Source: Streptomyces sp. NBRC 110035 (lineage in GTDB: Bacteria; Actinomycetota; Actinomycetes; Streptomycetales; Streptomycetaceae). Taken from it: a stretch of DNA of 64,000 nt. Shown in pieces: positions 1 to 8,181 of the stretch. The stretch is taken from NCBI RefSeq assembly GCF_000829695.1, contig NZ_BBNN01000032.1:62001-126000 (forward strand), given 5' to 3'. A program made the position numbers and the translations under genes. The notes beneath the pieces are model-generated. The model was not told the DNA's origin and ran no database searches. It saw nothing but the letters and a program-made list of their open reading frames with translations. The first letter of the stretch is position 1. Each line of letters opens with the position of its first letter.

Positions 1-1920
1 CCATCGGGGGAGCGGGAACAGCCGGCCGAGCCGGGCGGGGACGGGGGCGGGGACTTCGAGCTGGAGCGCCCGGCGTCGTCGGGCGGCTCCGACGACTTCG
101 CACTCGCGCGGCCCGCCACGGCCCCGGCCGACACGGGGGACGACTACGAACTGCACCGACCCCTGAGCGCCGGGACGACGGGGCCCGGCCTGCCGGAGGA
201 CGTCGAGCCCGCGGGAACCACCGACCCGCGTGAGCCCGACGCGGCCCTGGAACCCGCACGGACCGCCGGGTCCGCCGAGCCTGCCGGGTCCGTCGGGTCC
301 GGTGTCCTTGGTGAGCCTGCGGCGGTCGCCGGGCCGGGTGGACCCGGCGCTGCTCCGGAGCCCGCACGGCCTGCCGGGCCCGGTGTCCTCGAAGGCCGGG
401 CCGAGCAGCTCCGGCCGTTGCACGACCCCGATCCCTACAGCACCCCGCCGTACGGTGAGCCGGGGCCCTGGGCGCCCGCGCCCCCGGTTCAGCACCCCGC
501 GGTGGCAACTCCCGCACAGGACGCATCGCTTCCGGCGCCGTCCCCGGAGCCGGGCACCCCGCCGCACGGCACGCCCACGCCCGCTGCTCCCGCCGTGCCC
601 ACCTCCGGCACTCCGGACGCAAGCCACCCCGCAACCGCGCTCGCCGCCGAACCCGCGCCCCCGGCCGTGTTCCCGGCCCCGGACGCTCCGGCGGCGGACG
701 CCCAGGTGCCGGCCGACCCCTGGCGGCGTTACGACCCCTGGGCCGCCGCCGCGGCGAGTGCCCCGTTGCAGCAGACCGGGGGCGTGGTGGCCACGGAGGG
801 GCAGCGGCGCAAGCGGGCCAGGAGGGTGCTCGTCGGCCTCATGCTGGTGGTCGCGCTCCTCTCCGGCGGCGTCGGCGGGATCGTCGGCACCCAGCTGGAG
901 CGCAACGGCGGCGTCGGTTCCGTGGAACTCCCGCAGGCCGAGGGCAAGCCCGCCGGACGGGAACCCGGAAGCATCGCCGGGATCGCCGCGCAGGCCCTGC
1001 CCAGCGTCGTCACCCTGCACGTCAGCGGGGCGGCGTCGGCGGGCACCGGTACCGGGTTCGTGCTCGACGACCGCGGACACATCCTCACCAACGACCACGT
1101 CGTGCAGCCCGCCGGACGCGACGGCGAGATCACCGTGACCTTCCACAGCGGCGACACCGCCGAGGCCACGATCGTCGGCCGGGACAGCGGCTACGACCTC
1201 GCCGTGGTGAAGGTCAAGGGCGTCAGCGGGCTCGCCCCCCTGCCCCTCGGAAACTCGGACAACGCGCAGGTGGGCGACCCCGTCGTCGCCATCGGTGCCC
1301 CCTTCGACCTGGCCGGCACGGTCACCGCCGGCATCATCAGCGCCCGCGAACGCCCCATCACGGCGGGCGGCGGACAGGGCGACGGCAGTGACGTGTCCTA
1401 CGTCGACGCCCTGCAGACCGACGCCCCGATCAACCCCGGCAACTCCGGCGGCCCCCTCCTCGACGCCGAGGGGCACGTGATCGGCGTCAACTCGGCCATC
1501 CGCTCCGCCGGCAGCGGCGACGAGGCCGAGGGTGGTCAGGCCGGCTCCATAGGCCTCGGCTTCGCCATCCCGATCAACCAGGGCAAGCGCGTCGCCGAGG
1601 AACTGATCAACACCGGCACGGCGACCCACCCGGTGATCGGCATCACCCTGGACATGGACTACGCCGGTGACGGCGCCCGCGTCGGCGTCAGGGGCAGCGA
1701 CGGCGGCCCCCCGGTCAGCAGCGGCGGCCCCGGGGACAGGGCGGGGATCGAGGCCGGCGACGTCATCACGAAGGTCGACGGGCAGCGCGTCCACTCCGGT
1801 GAGGAACTCATCGTCAAGACCCGCGCCCACCGTCCCGGGGACCGGCTGGAACTCACCCTGGAACGGGACGGCACGGAGCGCGAGGTCTCGCTCGTCCTCG
1901 GCTCCTCCGGAGGCGGCTAG
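1..1920 (+). CDS. HtrA/DegP-like membrane serine protease with PDZ domain (5' partial)
   Basis: The reading frame is open from the first base, so the true start lies upstream; 639 codons are visible. Visible codons 1-270 form a Pro/Ala/Gly-rich, disordered cytoplasmic region with a loose repeat of the type D-[FY]-[EA]-L-x-R-P near the start. A single membrane segment follows (about 275-298, after an RRKRARR stretch). The trypsin-like domain comes next, with catalytic His in TNDHVV (about codon 366), Asp in YDLAVVK (about 399) and Ser in GNSGGP (about 482). A PDZ domain (about 545-630) closes the protein. The family degrades or chaperones misfolded envelope proteins. It precedes tatB, as htrA does in mycobacteria, where the pair belongs to a cell-envelope stress locus. 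A TTG at 418 would be a misleading internal start. Confidence 0.93.
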   Translation, partial: PSGEREQPAEPGGDGGGDFELERPASSGGSDDFALARPATAPADTGDDYELHRPLSAGTTGPGLPEDVEPAGTTDPREPDAALEPARTAGSAEPAGSVGSGVLGEPAAVAGPGGPGAAPEPARPAGPGVLEGRAEQLRPLHDPDPYSTPPYGEPGPWAPAPPVQHPAVATPAQDASLPAPSPEPGTPPHGTPTPAAPAVPTSGTPDASHPATALAAEPAPPAVFPAPDAPAADAQVPADPWRRYDPWAAAAASAPLQQTGGVVATEGQRRKRARRVLVGLMLVVALLSGGVGGIVGTQLERNGGVGSVELPQAEGKPAGREPGSIAGIAAQALPSVVTLHVSGAASAGTGTGFVLDDRGHILTNDHVVQPAGRDGEITVTFHSGDTAEATIVGRDSGYDLAVVKVKGVSGLAPLPLGNSDNAQVGDPVVAIGAPFDLAGTVTAGIISARERPITAGGGQGDGSDVSYVDALQTDAPINPGNSGGPLLDAEGHVIGVNSAIRSAGSGDEAEGGQAGSIGLGFAIPINQGKRVAEELINTGTATHPVIGITLDMDYAGDGARVGVRGSDGGPPVSSGGPGDRAGIEAGDVITKVDGQRVHSGEELIVKTRAHRPGDRLELTLERDGTEREVSLVLGSSGGG

Positions 1921-2159
1921 GGCCTGTGGCGGGAGTGGCGCCTGCCGCGCGCCCCCGGCACGCACTCTCGCCGCACCCGCACCCGCACCCGCACCCGCAC
2001 CGTCCGGAAGCCCGGGTACGCCCGCCCGGTACGAGGGCTTCCGGGCGGCACGCCGGGAGCGCGCTCCCCCGAGCTCTCGGCGTCGCTCGAGCAGAGGAGG
2101 GCCCTCATGGCGCCGCGCGGCCGCCCTCCGGGCGACGGCGCCACCTTCTGCCACAGGCC
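1921..2159. repeat. MITE-like element, copy A (terminal inverted repeats, internal hairpins)
   Basis: The element starts directly after the protease stop codon. The left end GGCCTGTGGCGGGAGTGGCG is inverted at the right end (2138-2159, ...CTGCCACAGGCC); ten terminal bases match perfectly and the rest matches with few changes. The centre holds a long imperfect hairpin around the CCCGGGTAC...GTACGAGGG core. A second copy lies at 20171-20385. Copy A carries a CGCACC-type hexamer tandem (about 1971-2003) where copy B has a single unit. It has no coding capacity, so it would be non-autonomous if mobile. Its placement after a stop codon also fits a 3'-end or REP-like role. Confidence 0.75.
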
Positions 2160-2414
2160 CTGGACACGGGGCGGCACGGAGCGCGGCAGACACTCGGGCG
2201 CGAGGGACAAGGGAGGGCGAACAGTCGGCGAAGACCGTACGCGTCACGCAGCCGGAGGGCCCGGCACAGTACCGGTCGTACGGGGTGGCCGGGTACCGTG
2301 GACCCGGCCCGGACCACGGAAGACCGCACGGACACACGGACACACGGACGCACGGACCCGTCGACGCATTGACCACCGAGGGCCGAGGGCCGAGGACATC
2401 GCAAGGAGCTTCAG
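2160..2414 (+). other. Leader region of tatB with 8-bp tandem repeat
   Basis: No gene is seen here. Positions 2328-2359 hold four tandem copies of an 8-mer (ACGGACAC, ACGGACAC, ACGGACGC, ACGGACCC). A 7-bp duplication (GAGGGCC) follows at about 2378-2392, just before the AAGGAG ribosome site of tatB. Confidence 0.6.
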
Positions 2415-2876
2415 GTGTTCAATGACATAGGACCGCTCGAGCTGGTCACGCTCGTCGTCCTCGCCGTACTCGTCTTCGGTCCGGACAAGCTCCCCAAGGT
2501 CATCCAGGACGTGAGCAGGACGATCCGTAAGATCCGCGACTTCTCGGACAGTGCCAAGCAGGACATCCGCGAGGAACTCGGCCCGGAGTTCAAGGACTTC
2601 GAGTTCGAGGACCTCAACCCCAAGACCTTCATCCGCAAGCACCTGGACAACGACGAGCTGGGGCTCAAGGAGATCCGCAGCGGATTCGACCTGAAGAAGG
2701 AGATGACCGAGGTCACGGACGCCGTCCACGGCCGCGACCCCGAGTCCTCCCCGGCCTCTTCGTCCTCCTCCGCTGCTTCCTCCGCGCCCGCAGCGGGCGG
2801 TCGCCTCGACATGACGAAGAAGCCCGAGAAGGCGGCCGTCGACGACCGTCCGCCCTTCGACGCGGACGCCACCTGA
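2415..2876 (+). CDS. tatB: Sec-independent protein translocase protein TatB
   Basis: A 153-aa protein with TatB architecture: a short N-terminal membrane helix (about residues 5-22), the conserved FGPDKLPK hinge, a long amphipathic helix (about 25-70) and a Ser/Ala-rich disordered tail. TatB forms the twin-arginine signal receptor with TatC and hands folded cargo to TatA. The GTG start at 2415 is set by AAGGAG about 6 nt upstream; the first residues MFNDIGPLELV are typical. It lies downstream of the HtrA-like protease, an arrangement conserved in actinobacteria. The proteins are 100-160 aa, so the length is normal. Confidence 0.95.
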   Translation: MFNDIGPLELVTLVVLAVLVFGPDKLPKVIQDVSRTIRKIRDFSDSAKQDIREELGPEFKDFEFEDLNPKTFIRKHLDNDELGLKEIRSGFDLKKEMTEVTDAVHGRDPESSPASSSSSAASSAPAAGGRLDMTKKPEKAAVDDRPPFDADAT

Positions 2877-3122
2877 GCCCCACCGGGCGTCGGCAGGGCC
2901 GGCCGGCGCGCACGTACACCCCCCCGTGCGTGACGCGTTTCATACTCCGTCAGGCCCCCGTACGGCCTGAACCGGACGTCCGTGCGGCTCATGTGCCGAG
3001 TGCTTTCCCGGCGCGCGCCCACGAGGTGGCTATGCTGCCCGAGTTGTTGTGCGGTCCGGACGAGTACGCCCGAAGGGGGGCGGGCCGCCCCCGGTCCGAC
3101 GAGAGCGAGGAGGCGTCCGGGC

Positions 3123-3803
3123 ATGGAGACGACGAGTCGGGCAGTCGCGCAGGCGTCGGCCGCGGAGGATGGACGACAGGTCCCCCTCGGCCGGCGCACG
3201 GTCGACGGCTACCTGAGCGCGCCCTTCCCGTGGTACGGCCTGGACGAGGCGTTCACGGGGCGGCGCTGGCTGATGCAGGTCGCCACCGCGGCCGACGGGG
3301 CCGTCGAGCACGGGTCGATCGGACACGGTGACGAGCCCTCGGTCCGCAGCGAGTACACGGCCCAGCAGACCGGCCAGGACGCGAAGGAGAAGTTCGCGGT
3401 CGCCGTGACGGTGGCCGCGAACCCGGTGCGCCGCAGCGCGGACGGCACCGGCCTGATGGAGGCCACCTCGGTGTCCTCCGCCGCCTGGCTGGCCGGAGTG
3501 GGGCTGCTGTCGTTCACCTGGCCGGGCCAGATGGACCACTCCCTGCGCGACGACTGGCTGGAGCAGCAGACGGAGACGGCCTGGGTGCTGGCGGACGACC
3601 TCGACGGACCGGACTGGTCGACGCTCTCCCTCCCCGTGGACGGGGTGCCGACGCCGTTCCACTACCGGGAGTCCGAGTTCGGCTGGGTGCTCGCGGGATC
3701 GACGCGGGCGGGCGTGCACGTCGGCGCGTACGGCCGGGGCATGAGCGCGTACGGCCTGGGCTTCGCCGTGGTCAAGGACATCACCGCCTACGCGGCCCCC
3801 TGA
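3123..3803 (+). CDS. Conserved hypothetical protein, 226 aa
   Basis: I do not recognise the family. The protein is soluble with no signal peptide or clear membrane segment. It is rich in aromatic residues in the middle (ESEFGWVLAG, HVGAYGRGMSAYGLGFAVV) and has no catalytic signature I can name. ATG 3123 is preceded by GAGGAGG about 10 nt upstream; upstream in-frame ATGs (2982) lack a ribosome site and fall in non-coding-looking sequence. A TATGCT hexamer near 3032 could be its -10 element. It converges on the mrp operon with a hairpin between. Third-position GC bias supports real coding. Confidence 0.75.
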   Translation: METTSRAVAQASAAEDGRQVPLGRRTVDGYLSAPFPWYGLDEAFTGRRWLMQVATAADGAVEHGSIGHGDEPSVRSEYTAQQTGQDAKEKFAVAVTVAANPVRRSADGTGLMEATSVSSAAWLAGVGLLSFTWPGQMDHSLRDDWLEQQTETAWVLADDLDGPDWSTLSLPVDGVPTPFHYRESEFGWVLAGSTRAGVHVGAYGRGMSAYGLGFAVVKDITAYAAP

Positions 3804-3876
3804 GCCGCGGAGCGTATCGCTGCTCCCGTACGGGCCCTCGTACGGGCCTCCCCGTGGGGCTGTCCCCTGTGGCGAA

Positions 3877-3901
3877 GGGCGCCGCCCGACGGACGGCGCC
3901 C
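3877..3901. terminator. Bidirectional hairpin between convergent genes
   Basis: GGGCGCCG and CGGCGCCC form an 8-bp GC-rich stem with a 9-nt loop between the 3' ends of the 3123 gene and mrp. No U-tract, as is common in Streptomyces. Confidence 0.55.
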
Positions 3902-3955
3902 CGCGGCACAGCGGACCACGGCACGCTCACGGCCCCGTACGGGCCCCTGGAGCGC

Positions 3956-5089
3956 TCAGAACTTGTTCCTCGGCGTGATGCCCAGCGCCAGTCCCGCCAG
4001 GCCGCGCTGGCGCCCGCCGAGCTTGCCGGCGATCGAGCGGAGCGCCGAACCCGCGGGGGACTCCGGGTCGGACAGGACGACCGGCCTCCCCTCGTCGCCG
4101 CCCTCGCGCAGGCGCACGTCGATGGGGATGGACCCCAGCACCGGGACGTTCGCGCCCGTGGTCCGGGTCAGTCCGTCGGCCACCGACTGGCCGCCACCGG
4201 TGCCGAAGACGTCGACCATCTCGCCGCAGTGCGGGCAGGGCAGGCCGGACATGTTCTCGACCACGCCGACGATCTTCTGGTGGGTCTGCACGGCGATGGA
4301 ACCCGCCCGCTCGGCCACCTCGGCCGCCGCCTGCTGAGGCGTGGTGACGACCAGGACCTCGGCGTTCGGCACGAGCTGCGCGACGGAGATCGCGATGTCG
4401 CCGGTGCCCGGCGGCAGGTCGAGCAGCAGCACGTCCAGGTCGCCCCAGTACACGTCCGCCAGGAACTGCTGCAGGGCGCGGTGCAGCATCGGCCCGCGCC
4501 ACACCACCGGCGCGTTGCCCTGGGTGAACATGCCGATGGAGATGACCTTCACACCGTGCGCGGACGGCGGCATGATCATGTTCTCGACCTGGGTCGGACG
4601 CCCGTCGGCACCCAGCATGCGCGGCACCGAGTGGCCGTAGATGTCGGCGTCCACGACGCCCACCTTCAGGCCGTCGGCCGCCATCGCCGCCGCCAGGTTC
4701 ACCGTCACCGACGACTTGCCGACCCCGCCCTTGCCGGAGGCGACCGCGTACACCCGGGTCAGGCTGCCCGGCTTGGCGAAGGGCACCTCGCGCTCGGCCT
4801 GGCCGCCGCGCAGGGCGTTCGCCAGTTCCTTGCGCTGTTCGTCGCTCATCACGTCCAGCGTGACGTCGACCCGGGTGACGCCTTCGAGCCGGGAGACCGC
4901 GTCCGTCACCCGCTGCGTGATCGTGTCCCGCATCGGGCAGCCGGAGACCGTCAGGTACACGGTGACCGCGACCGCCCCGTCCGCGCCGATCTCCACCGAT
5001 TTGACCATCCCCAGCTCGGTGATGGGCCGGTTGATCTCGGGGTCGTTCACCGTCGCCAGTGCCTCGCGCACCGCGTCTTCCGTAGCCAT
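3956..5089 (-). CDS. mrp: Mrp/ApbC-family P-loop ATPase, iron-sulfur cluster carrier
   Basis: A 377-aa protein. An N-terminal MIP18/DUF59 domain (about 1-85) is followed by a ParA/MinD-like ATPase domain with a deviant Walker A GKGGVGKSS (about 119-127), a DADIYG switch and a late CPHC pair that binds the shared Fe-S cluster in dimers. Mrp proteins transfer Fe-S clusters to apo-proteins in the cytosol. I place the start at ATG 5089 because MATEDAV matches the family and the 21 upstream in-frame codons look like 5' DNA. There is no ribosome site, but TACCAT sits 7 nt before the ATG, as expected for a leaderless mRNA. It lies 43 nt after the DUF1003 gene, so operon readthrough is also likely. 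Confidence 0.93.
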   Translation of the reverse strand: MATEDAVREALATVNDPEINRPITELGMVKSVEIGADGAVAVTVYLTVSGCPMRDTITQRVTDAVSRLEGVTRVDVTLDVMSDEQRKELANALRGGQAEREVPFAKPGSLTRVYAVASGKGGVGKSSVTVNLAAAMAADGLKVGVVDADIYGHSVPRMLGADGRPTQVENMIMPPSAHGVKVISIGMFTQGNAPVVWRGPMLHRALQQFLADVYWGDLDVLLLDLPPGTGDIAISVAQLVPNAEVLVVTTPQQAAAEVAERAGSIAVQTHQKIVGVVENMSGLPCPHCGEMVDVFGTGGGQSVADGLTRTTGANVPVLGSIPIDVRLREGGDEGRPVVLSDPESPAGSALRSIAGKLGGRQRGLAGLALGITPRNKF

Positions 5090-5096
5090 GGTGTCG

Positions 5097-5102
5097 ATGG
5101 TA
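5097..5102 (-). promoter_or_regulatory. Candidate -10 (TACCAT) for leaderless mrp mRNA
   Basis: TACCAT ends 7 nt upstream of the mrp ATG and no Shine-Dalgarno is present. One of ten such arrangements in the window. Confidence 0.4.
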
Positions 5103-5132
5103 CGGCGCCCGGTACGCCCCCGGGTAAGCCCG

Positions 5133-5765
5133 CTACCGGTCGTCTGCGTCACGTTCCGGAGGCCGTTGTGCCCGCATTGCCGTGATGGTGTCCTGGTGGT
5201 CCTGATGGTCCTGATGGGGCCGGTGTCCGTTCTGCCGTCCCTCGAGTTCCTTCATCATGTCCTGGAGCTCCGAGCGGATCCAGTCGCGCGTCGCGACCTC
5301 TCCGAGCCCGATCCGCAGGGCGGCGATCTCCCGGGTCAGGTACTCGGTGTCCGCGATCACCCGCTCGTCCTGCTTGCGGTCCTGCTCCAGGTTGACCCGG
5401 TCGCGGTCGTCCTGCCTGTTCTGCGCGAGCAGGATCAGCGGGGCGGCGTAGGAGGCCTGGAGGGACAGCATCAGGGTCAGGAAGATGAACGGGTACTCGT
5501 CGAAGCGCAGTTCCTCGGGCGCGGCCACGTTCCACACCAGCCACACGATGATGACGACCGTCATCCAGACGATGAACCGCCCGGTCCCCAGGAACCGCGC
5601 GATCCGCTCCGACAGACGCCCGAAGGCCTCCGGGTCCCACTCGGGCACCAGCCGGCGCCCGGGCGGGAGCGGCTGGTCCAACCGGGGCGTACGCGGCCGG
5701 TGGCCGGAGGCCGTGGCTCCCGCGGGCTGACGCTGCTCGCGCACACCGTTGCGCTCAGGTGCCAT
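5133..5765 (-). CDS. DUF1003 family integral membrane protein
   Basis: A 210-aa protein with a basic, Pro-rich N-terminus and two closely spaced membrane helices (about 63-80 and 90-112, FIVWMTVVIIVWLVW and FIFLTLMLSLQASYAAPLILL). The conserved stretch ending APLILLAQNRQ defines DUF1003. A charged helical tail follows and ends in an HQD triplet repeat (HQDHQDHQD). The function of DUF1003 is unknown. The ATG at 5765 overlaps the stop of the MgtE/CBS gene by 11 nt, so translation is probably coupled. The neighbour's link to magnesium transport hints at an ion-related membrane role, but this is only context. Confidence 0.88.
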   Translation of the reverse strand: MAPERNGVREQRQPAGATASGHRPRTPRLDQPLPPGRRLVPEWDPEAFGRLSERIARFLGTGRFIVWMTVVIIVWLVWNVAAPEELRFDEYPFIFLTLMLSLQASYAAPLILLAQNRQDDRDRVNLEQDRKQDERVIADTEYLTREIAALRIGLGEVATRDWIRSELQDMMKELEGRQNGHRPHQDHQDHQDTITAMRAQRPPERDADDR

Positions 5766-7110
5766 CGGTCACCACCCCCTCGTCGTCCCTGACGTCCCTG
5801 ACGTCCCTGACGTCCCTGCTGTCCGCGTCGTCGGTCCCGTCCGGGACGTCGTCGTCCAGGTGGAACTCGGTCTCCCGCCAGTCGTCCGGCAGCATGTGGT
5901 CCAGTACGTCGTCCACCGTCACCGCCCCCAGCAGCGCGCCCGTCTCGTCGACCACGGGCGCCGCCACCATGTCGTACGCGGCGAAGAACCCGGCGACCAC
6001 GGGCAGCGCCGCGTCCGGCGCCAGCGACTGCAGATCGTCGTCGATGATCGAGCCGACCAGCGTGTACGGGGGGTCGCGCAGCAACCGCTGGAAGTGGACC
6101 GTGCCCAGGTACTTGCCGGTCGGGGTCTCGTCCGGCGGACGGCACACGTAGATCTGGGCCGCGTGTGCCGGGGACAGGTCCGGGTTGCGGATCCGGGCCA
6201 GGGCGTCGGCGACGGTCGCGTCGGGCCTGAGCACGATCGGCTCGGTCGTCATCAGACCGCCCGCGGTGTGCTCCTCGTACGCCATCAGGCGCCGCATGTC
6301 GGCCGCGTCACCGGGCTTCATCAGGCTCAGCAGCCGCTCCTTGTCCTCCTCGGGCAGTTCGGAGAGCAGGTCGGCGGCGTCGTCCGGGTCCATGGCCTCC
6401 AGGACGTCGGCGGCGCGCTCCTCCTTCAGCTTGCCGAGGATCTCCACCTGGTCGTCCTCGGGCAGCTCCTCCAGTACGTCCGCGAGGCGGTCGTCGTCCA
6501 GGGCGGCGGCCACCTCGGCGCGGCGCTTGGCGGAGAGGTGGTGCAGGACGTTGGCCAGGTCGGCGGGACGCAGCTGCTCGAACGTGGCGAGCAGACTCTC
6601 GGCGCCCTGCCCCTGCTCCTCCAGCGAGAACCCGGTGACCGCCGACCACTCGACGGTCAGGGTCTCCCCCTTGCCCCGCCGAAACGTTCCACCCTTCCTG
6701 CCCTTGCGGACGAACACCCGGTCGATCTCCCATTCCCGACGGGCCGGCAGCTGATGCACCGACAGGTCCAGGACGGTGACCTCCTCACCGGTCTCCACCA
6801 GCGTCACCCTGCGGTCCAGGAGCTCGCCGAAGACGAGCCGCTCGGTGGGCCGCTGCTCGAAGCGCCGGACGTTGAGCACCCCGGTGGTGATGACCTGACC
6901 GGACTGCACGGCGGTCACCCGGTTCATGGGCAGGAAGATGCGGCGCCGGCTGGGGAGTTCGACCACCAGACCGAGCAGTCTCGGCGGACGCCCGCCCACC
7001 CGCAGCATGACGACCAGATCGCGCACCCGCCCCACCTGGTCACCGGCCGGGTCGAAGGTGGCGACGCCGGAGATGTGCGAGACGAAGAACCGGGGGGCAC
7101 CCGCTGCCAT
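5755..7110 (-). CDS. PRC-barrel / MgtE-N / CBS-pair protein lacking the MgtE channel
   Basis: A 451-aa soluble protein. A PRC-barrel-like N-terminus (about 1-160) is followed by an MgtE intracellular N domain (about 180-290; repeats such as LADVLEELPEDDQVEIL and AADVLEAMDPDDAADLL) and two CBS domains (about 300-430, with AYEEHTAGGLMTTE at the junction). The five-helix MgtE pore that should follow is absent. In MgtE the N and CBS domains sense Mg2+ and gate the pore, so this is a stand-alone sensor module, perhaps acting on a partner such as the nearby DUF1003 protein or CorA (inference). The C-terminus carries an RDV triplet repeat encoded by tandem gtccctgac units (5788-5818). ATG 7110 has AAGGAG about 9 nt upstream. 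Confidence 0.88.
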   Translation of the reverse strand: MAAGAPRFFVSHISGVATFDPAGDQVGRVRDLVVMLRVGGRPPRLLGLVVELPSRRRIFLPMNRVTAVQSGQVITTGVLNVRRFEQRPTERLVFGELLDRRVTLVETGEEVTVLDLSVHQLPARREWEIDRVFVRKGRKGGTFRRGKGETLTVEWSAVTGFSLEEQGQGAESLLATFEQLRPADLANVLHHLSAKRRAEVAAALDDDRLADVLEELPEDDQVEILGKLKEERAADVLEAMDPDDAADLLSELPEEDKERLLSLMKPGDAADMRRLMAYEEHTAGGLMTTEPIVLRPDATVADALARIRNPDLSPAHAAQIYVCRPPDETPTGKYLGTVHFQRLLRDPPYTLVGSIIDDDLQSLAPDAALPVVAGFFAAYDMVAAPVVDETGALLGAVTVDDVLDHMLPDDWRETEFHLDDDVPDGTDDADSRDVRDVRDVRDDEGVVTDGT

Positions 7111-7370
7111 GGCGGCGGCTCCTTTTCGTACGGGGCGGTGCTGCCGTGCCGCCTTGCCTGTGCTGCGTGCTGCCTGCTCTGGTCCTGCCGCTTCTCCCCC
7201 GCGTACCGTGCCGGTGGTCCGGATGCCCCGTTCAGGCGGCTTCAGGCTAGCCCGTCCGGACCGGCGGTGCTTCGGGAGCCGGTCCGGACGGACTGCCTCC
7301 GAGGGGCCGGTGCGGTCCCGGTAATCTGCGGTACGCCGTTCAGGTCCCCGTCAGAGAGGCAGCGCAACCT

Positions 7371-8159
7371 GTGACTCCGATCTCCCCGGGCCGTTCCCGC
7401 ACAGCCACGCTGGCGAGTGCCGTGTGCGTGCTGCTCGTGACCGGAACGGCGCTCACGGGATGCTCCTCCGAGGAAGAAGACCCGAACAAGGGCACCAACG
7501 GTGTCGGCAAGCTGTCCGCCGCCGAGATCCAGAACAGGACGCGGACGGCCGCCAAGTCGGTCGACACCGTGCGGCTGCACGGGAACGTGGTCACCAGCGG
7601 GCGTACGTACACGCTCGACATGCGCCTCAAGCCCGAGGGCGGCATCGGATCGGTCACCGCCGGCGAGCAGACCTTCCGGCTGCTGAAGGTCGACGACGAG
7701 CTCTTCCTGAAGGCCGACGCCAAGTTCTGGGGCCAGGCGGACGGCGGGGCCGGCGAGGGCGATGCGAAGGGCGAGGGCGAGGGCGCGCCGGACGCGGCGG
7801 CGGCCGGCAAGCTCGCCGAGAAGTACGTGAAGGTGCCGGAGGGCGACCCGTCGTACAAGAAGTTCATCGGCTTCGCGGACAAGGATGTTCTCCTCGACAG
7901 CCTGCTGACCCTGCACGGCACCCTCGCCACGGACGGCCACCACGAGCAGGACGGCGTCCGCAGCATCCGCGTCACCGGCGACCAGGGCTCCGGCGGCACC
8001 CTGGACGTCTCCCTCGAGGGCAAGCCGTACCCGCTGCGCCTGGTACGCGCCGGCAAGGCCGGCACCCTCACCTTCTCGGCCTGGGGCACCGACTTCGCCC
8101 TGGAGAAGCCGGCCAAGGACGAGACGCTGGATTACGAGGGGCAGCTCCCGACGTCCTAG
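7371..8159 (+). CDS. Secreted lipoprotein, LppX/LprG-like fold likely
   Basis: A 262-aa protein with a lipoprotein signal peptide: basic n-region, hydrophobic core and lipobox LTGC with Cys31 as the lipid site. The mature part has the pattern of LolA/LppX-type proteins (VDTVRLHGNVV...YTLDMRLKPEGG, then a C-terminal beta-rich half ending in LRLVRAGKAGTLTFSAWG). Such proteins bind lipids or sit on the outer face of the membrane. A low-complexity GEGDAKGEGEGA insert lies at about 126-138. GTG 7371 is used; GAGAGG lies upstream and a TAATCT hexamer at 7322 may be the -10. Family assignment is by pattern only. Confidence 0.8.
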   Translation: MTPISPGRSRTATLASAVCVLLVTGTALTGCSSEEEDPNKGTNGVGKLSAAEIQNRTRTAAKSVDTVRLHGNVVTSGRTYTLDMRLKPEGGIGSVTAGEQTFRLLKVDDELFLKADAKFWGQADGGAGEGDAKGEGEGAPDAAAAGKLAEKYVKVPEGDPSYKKFIGFADKDVLLDSLLTLHGTLATDGHHEQDGVRSIRVTGDQGSGGTLDVSLEGKPYPLRLVRAGKAGTLTFSAWGTDFALEKPAKDETLDYEGQLPTS

Positions 8160-8163
8160 GAGC

Positions 8164-8181
8164 ACCGGTCGGCCGGCCGGT
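8164..8181. terminator. GC-rich imperfect palindrome at convergent 3' ends
   Basis: An 18-bp near-palindrome (ACCGGTCGGCCGGCCGGT) spans the end of the lipoprotein gene and touches the stop codon of the opposing gene. Confidence 0.35.
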
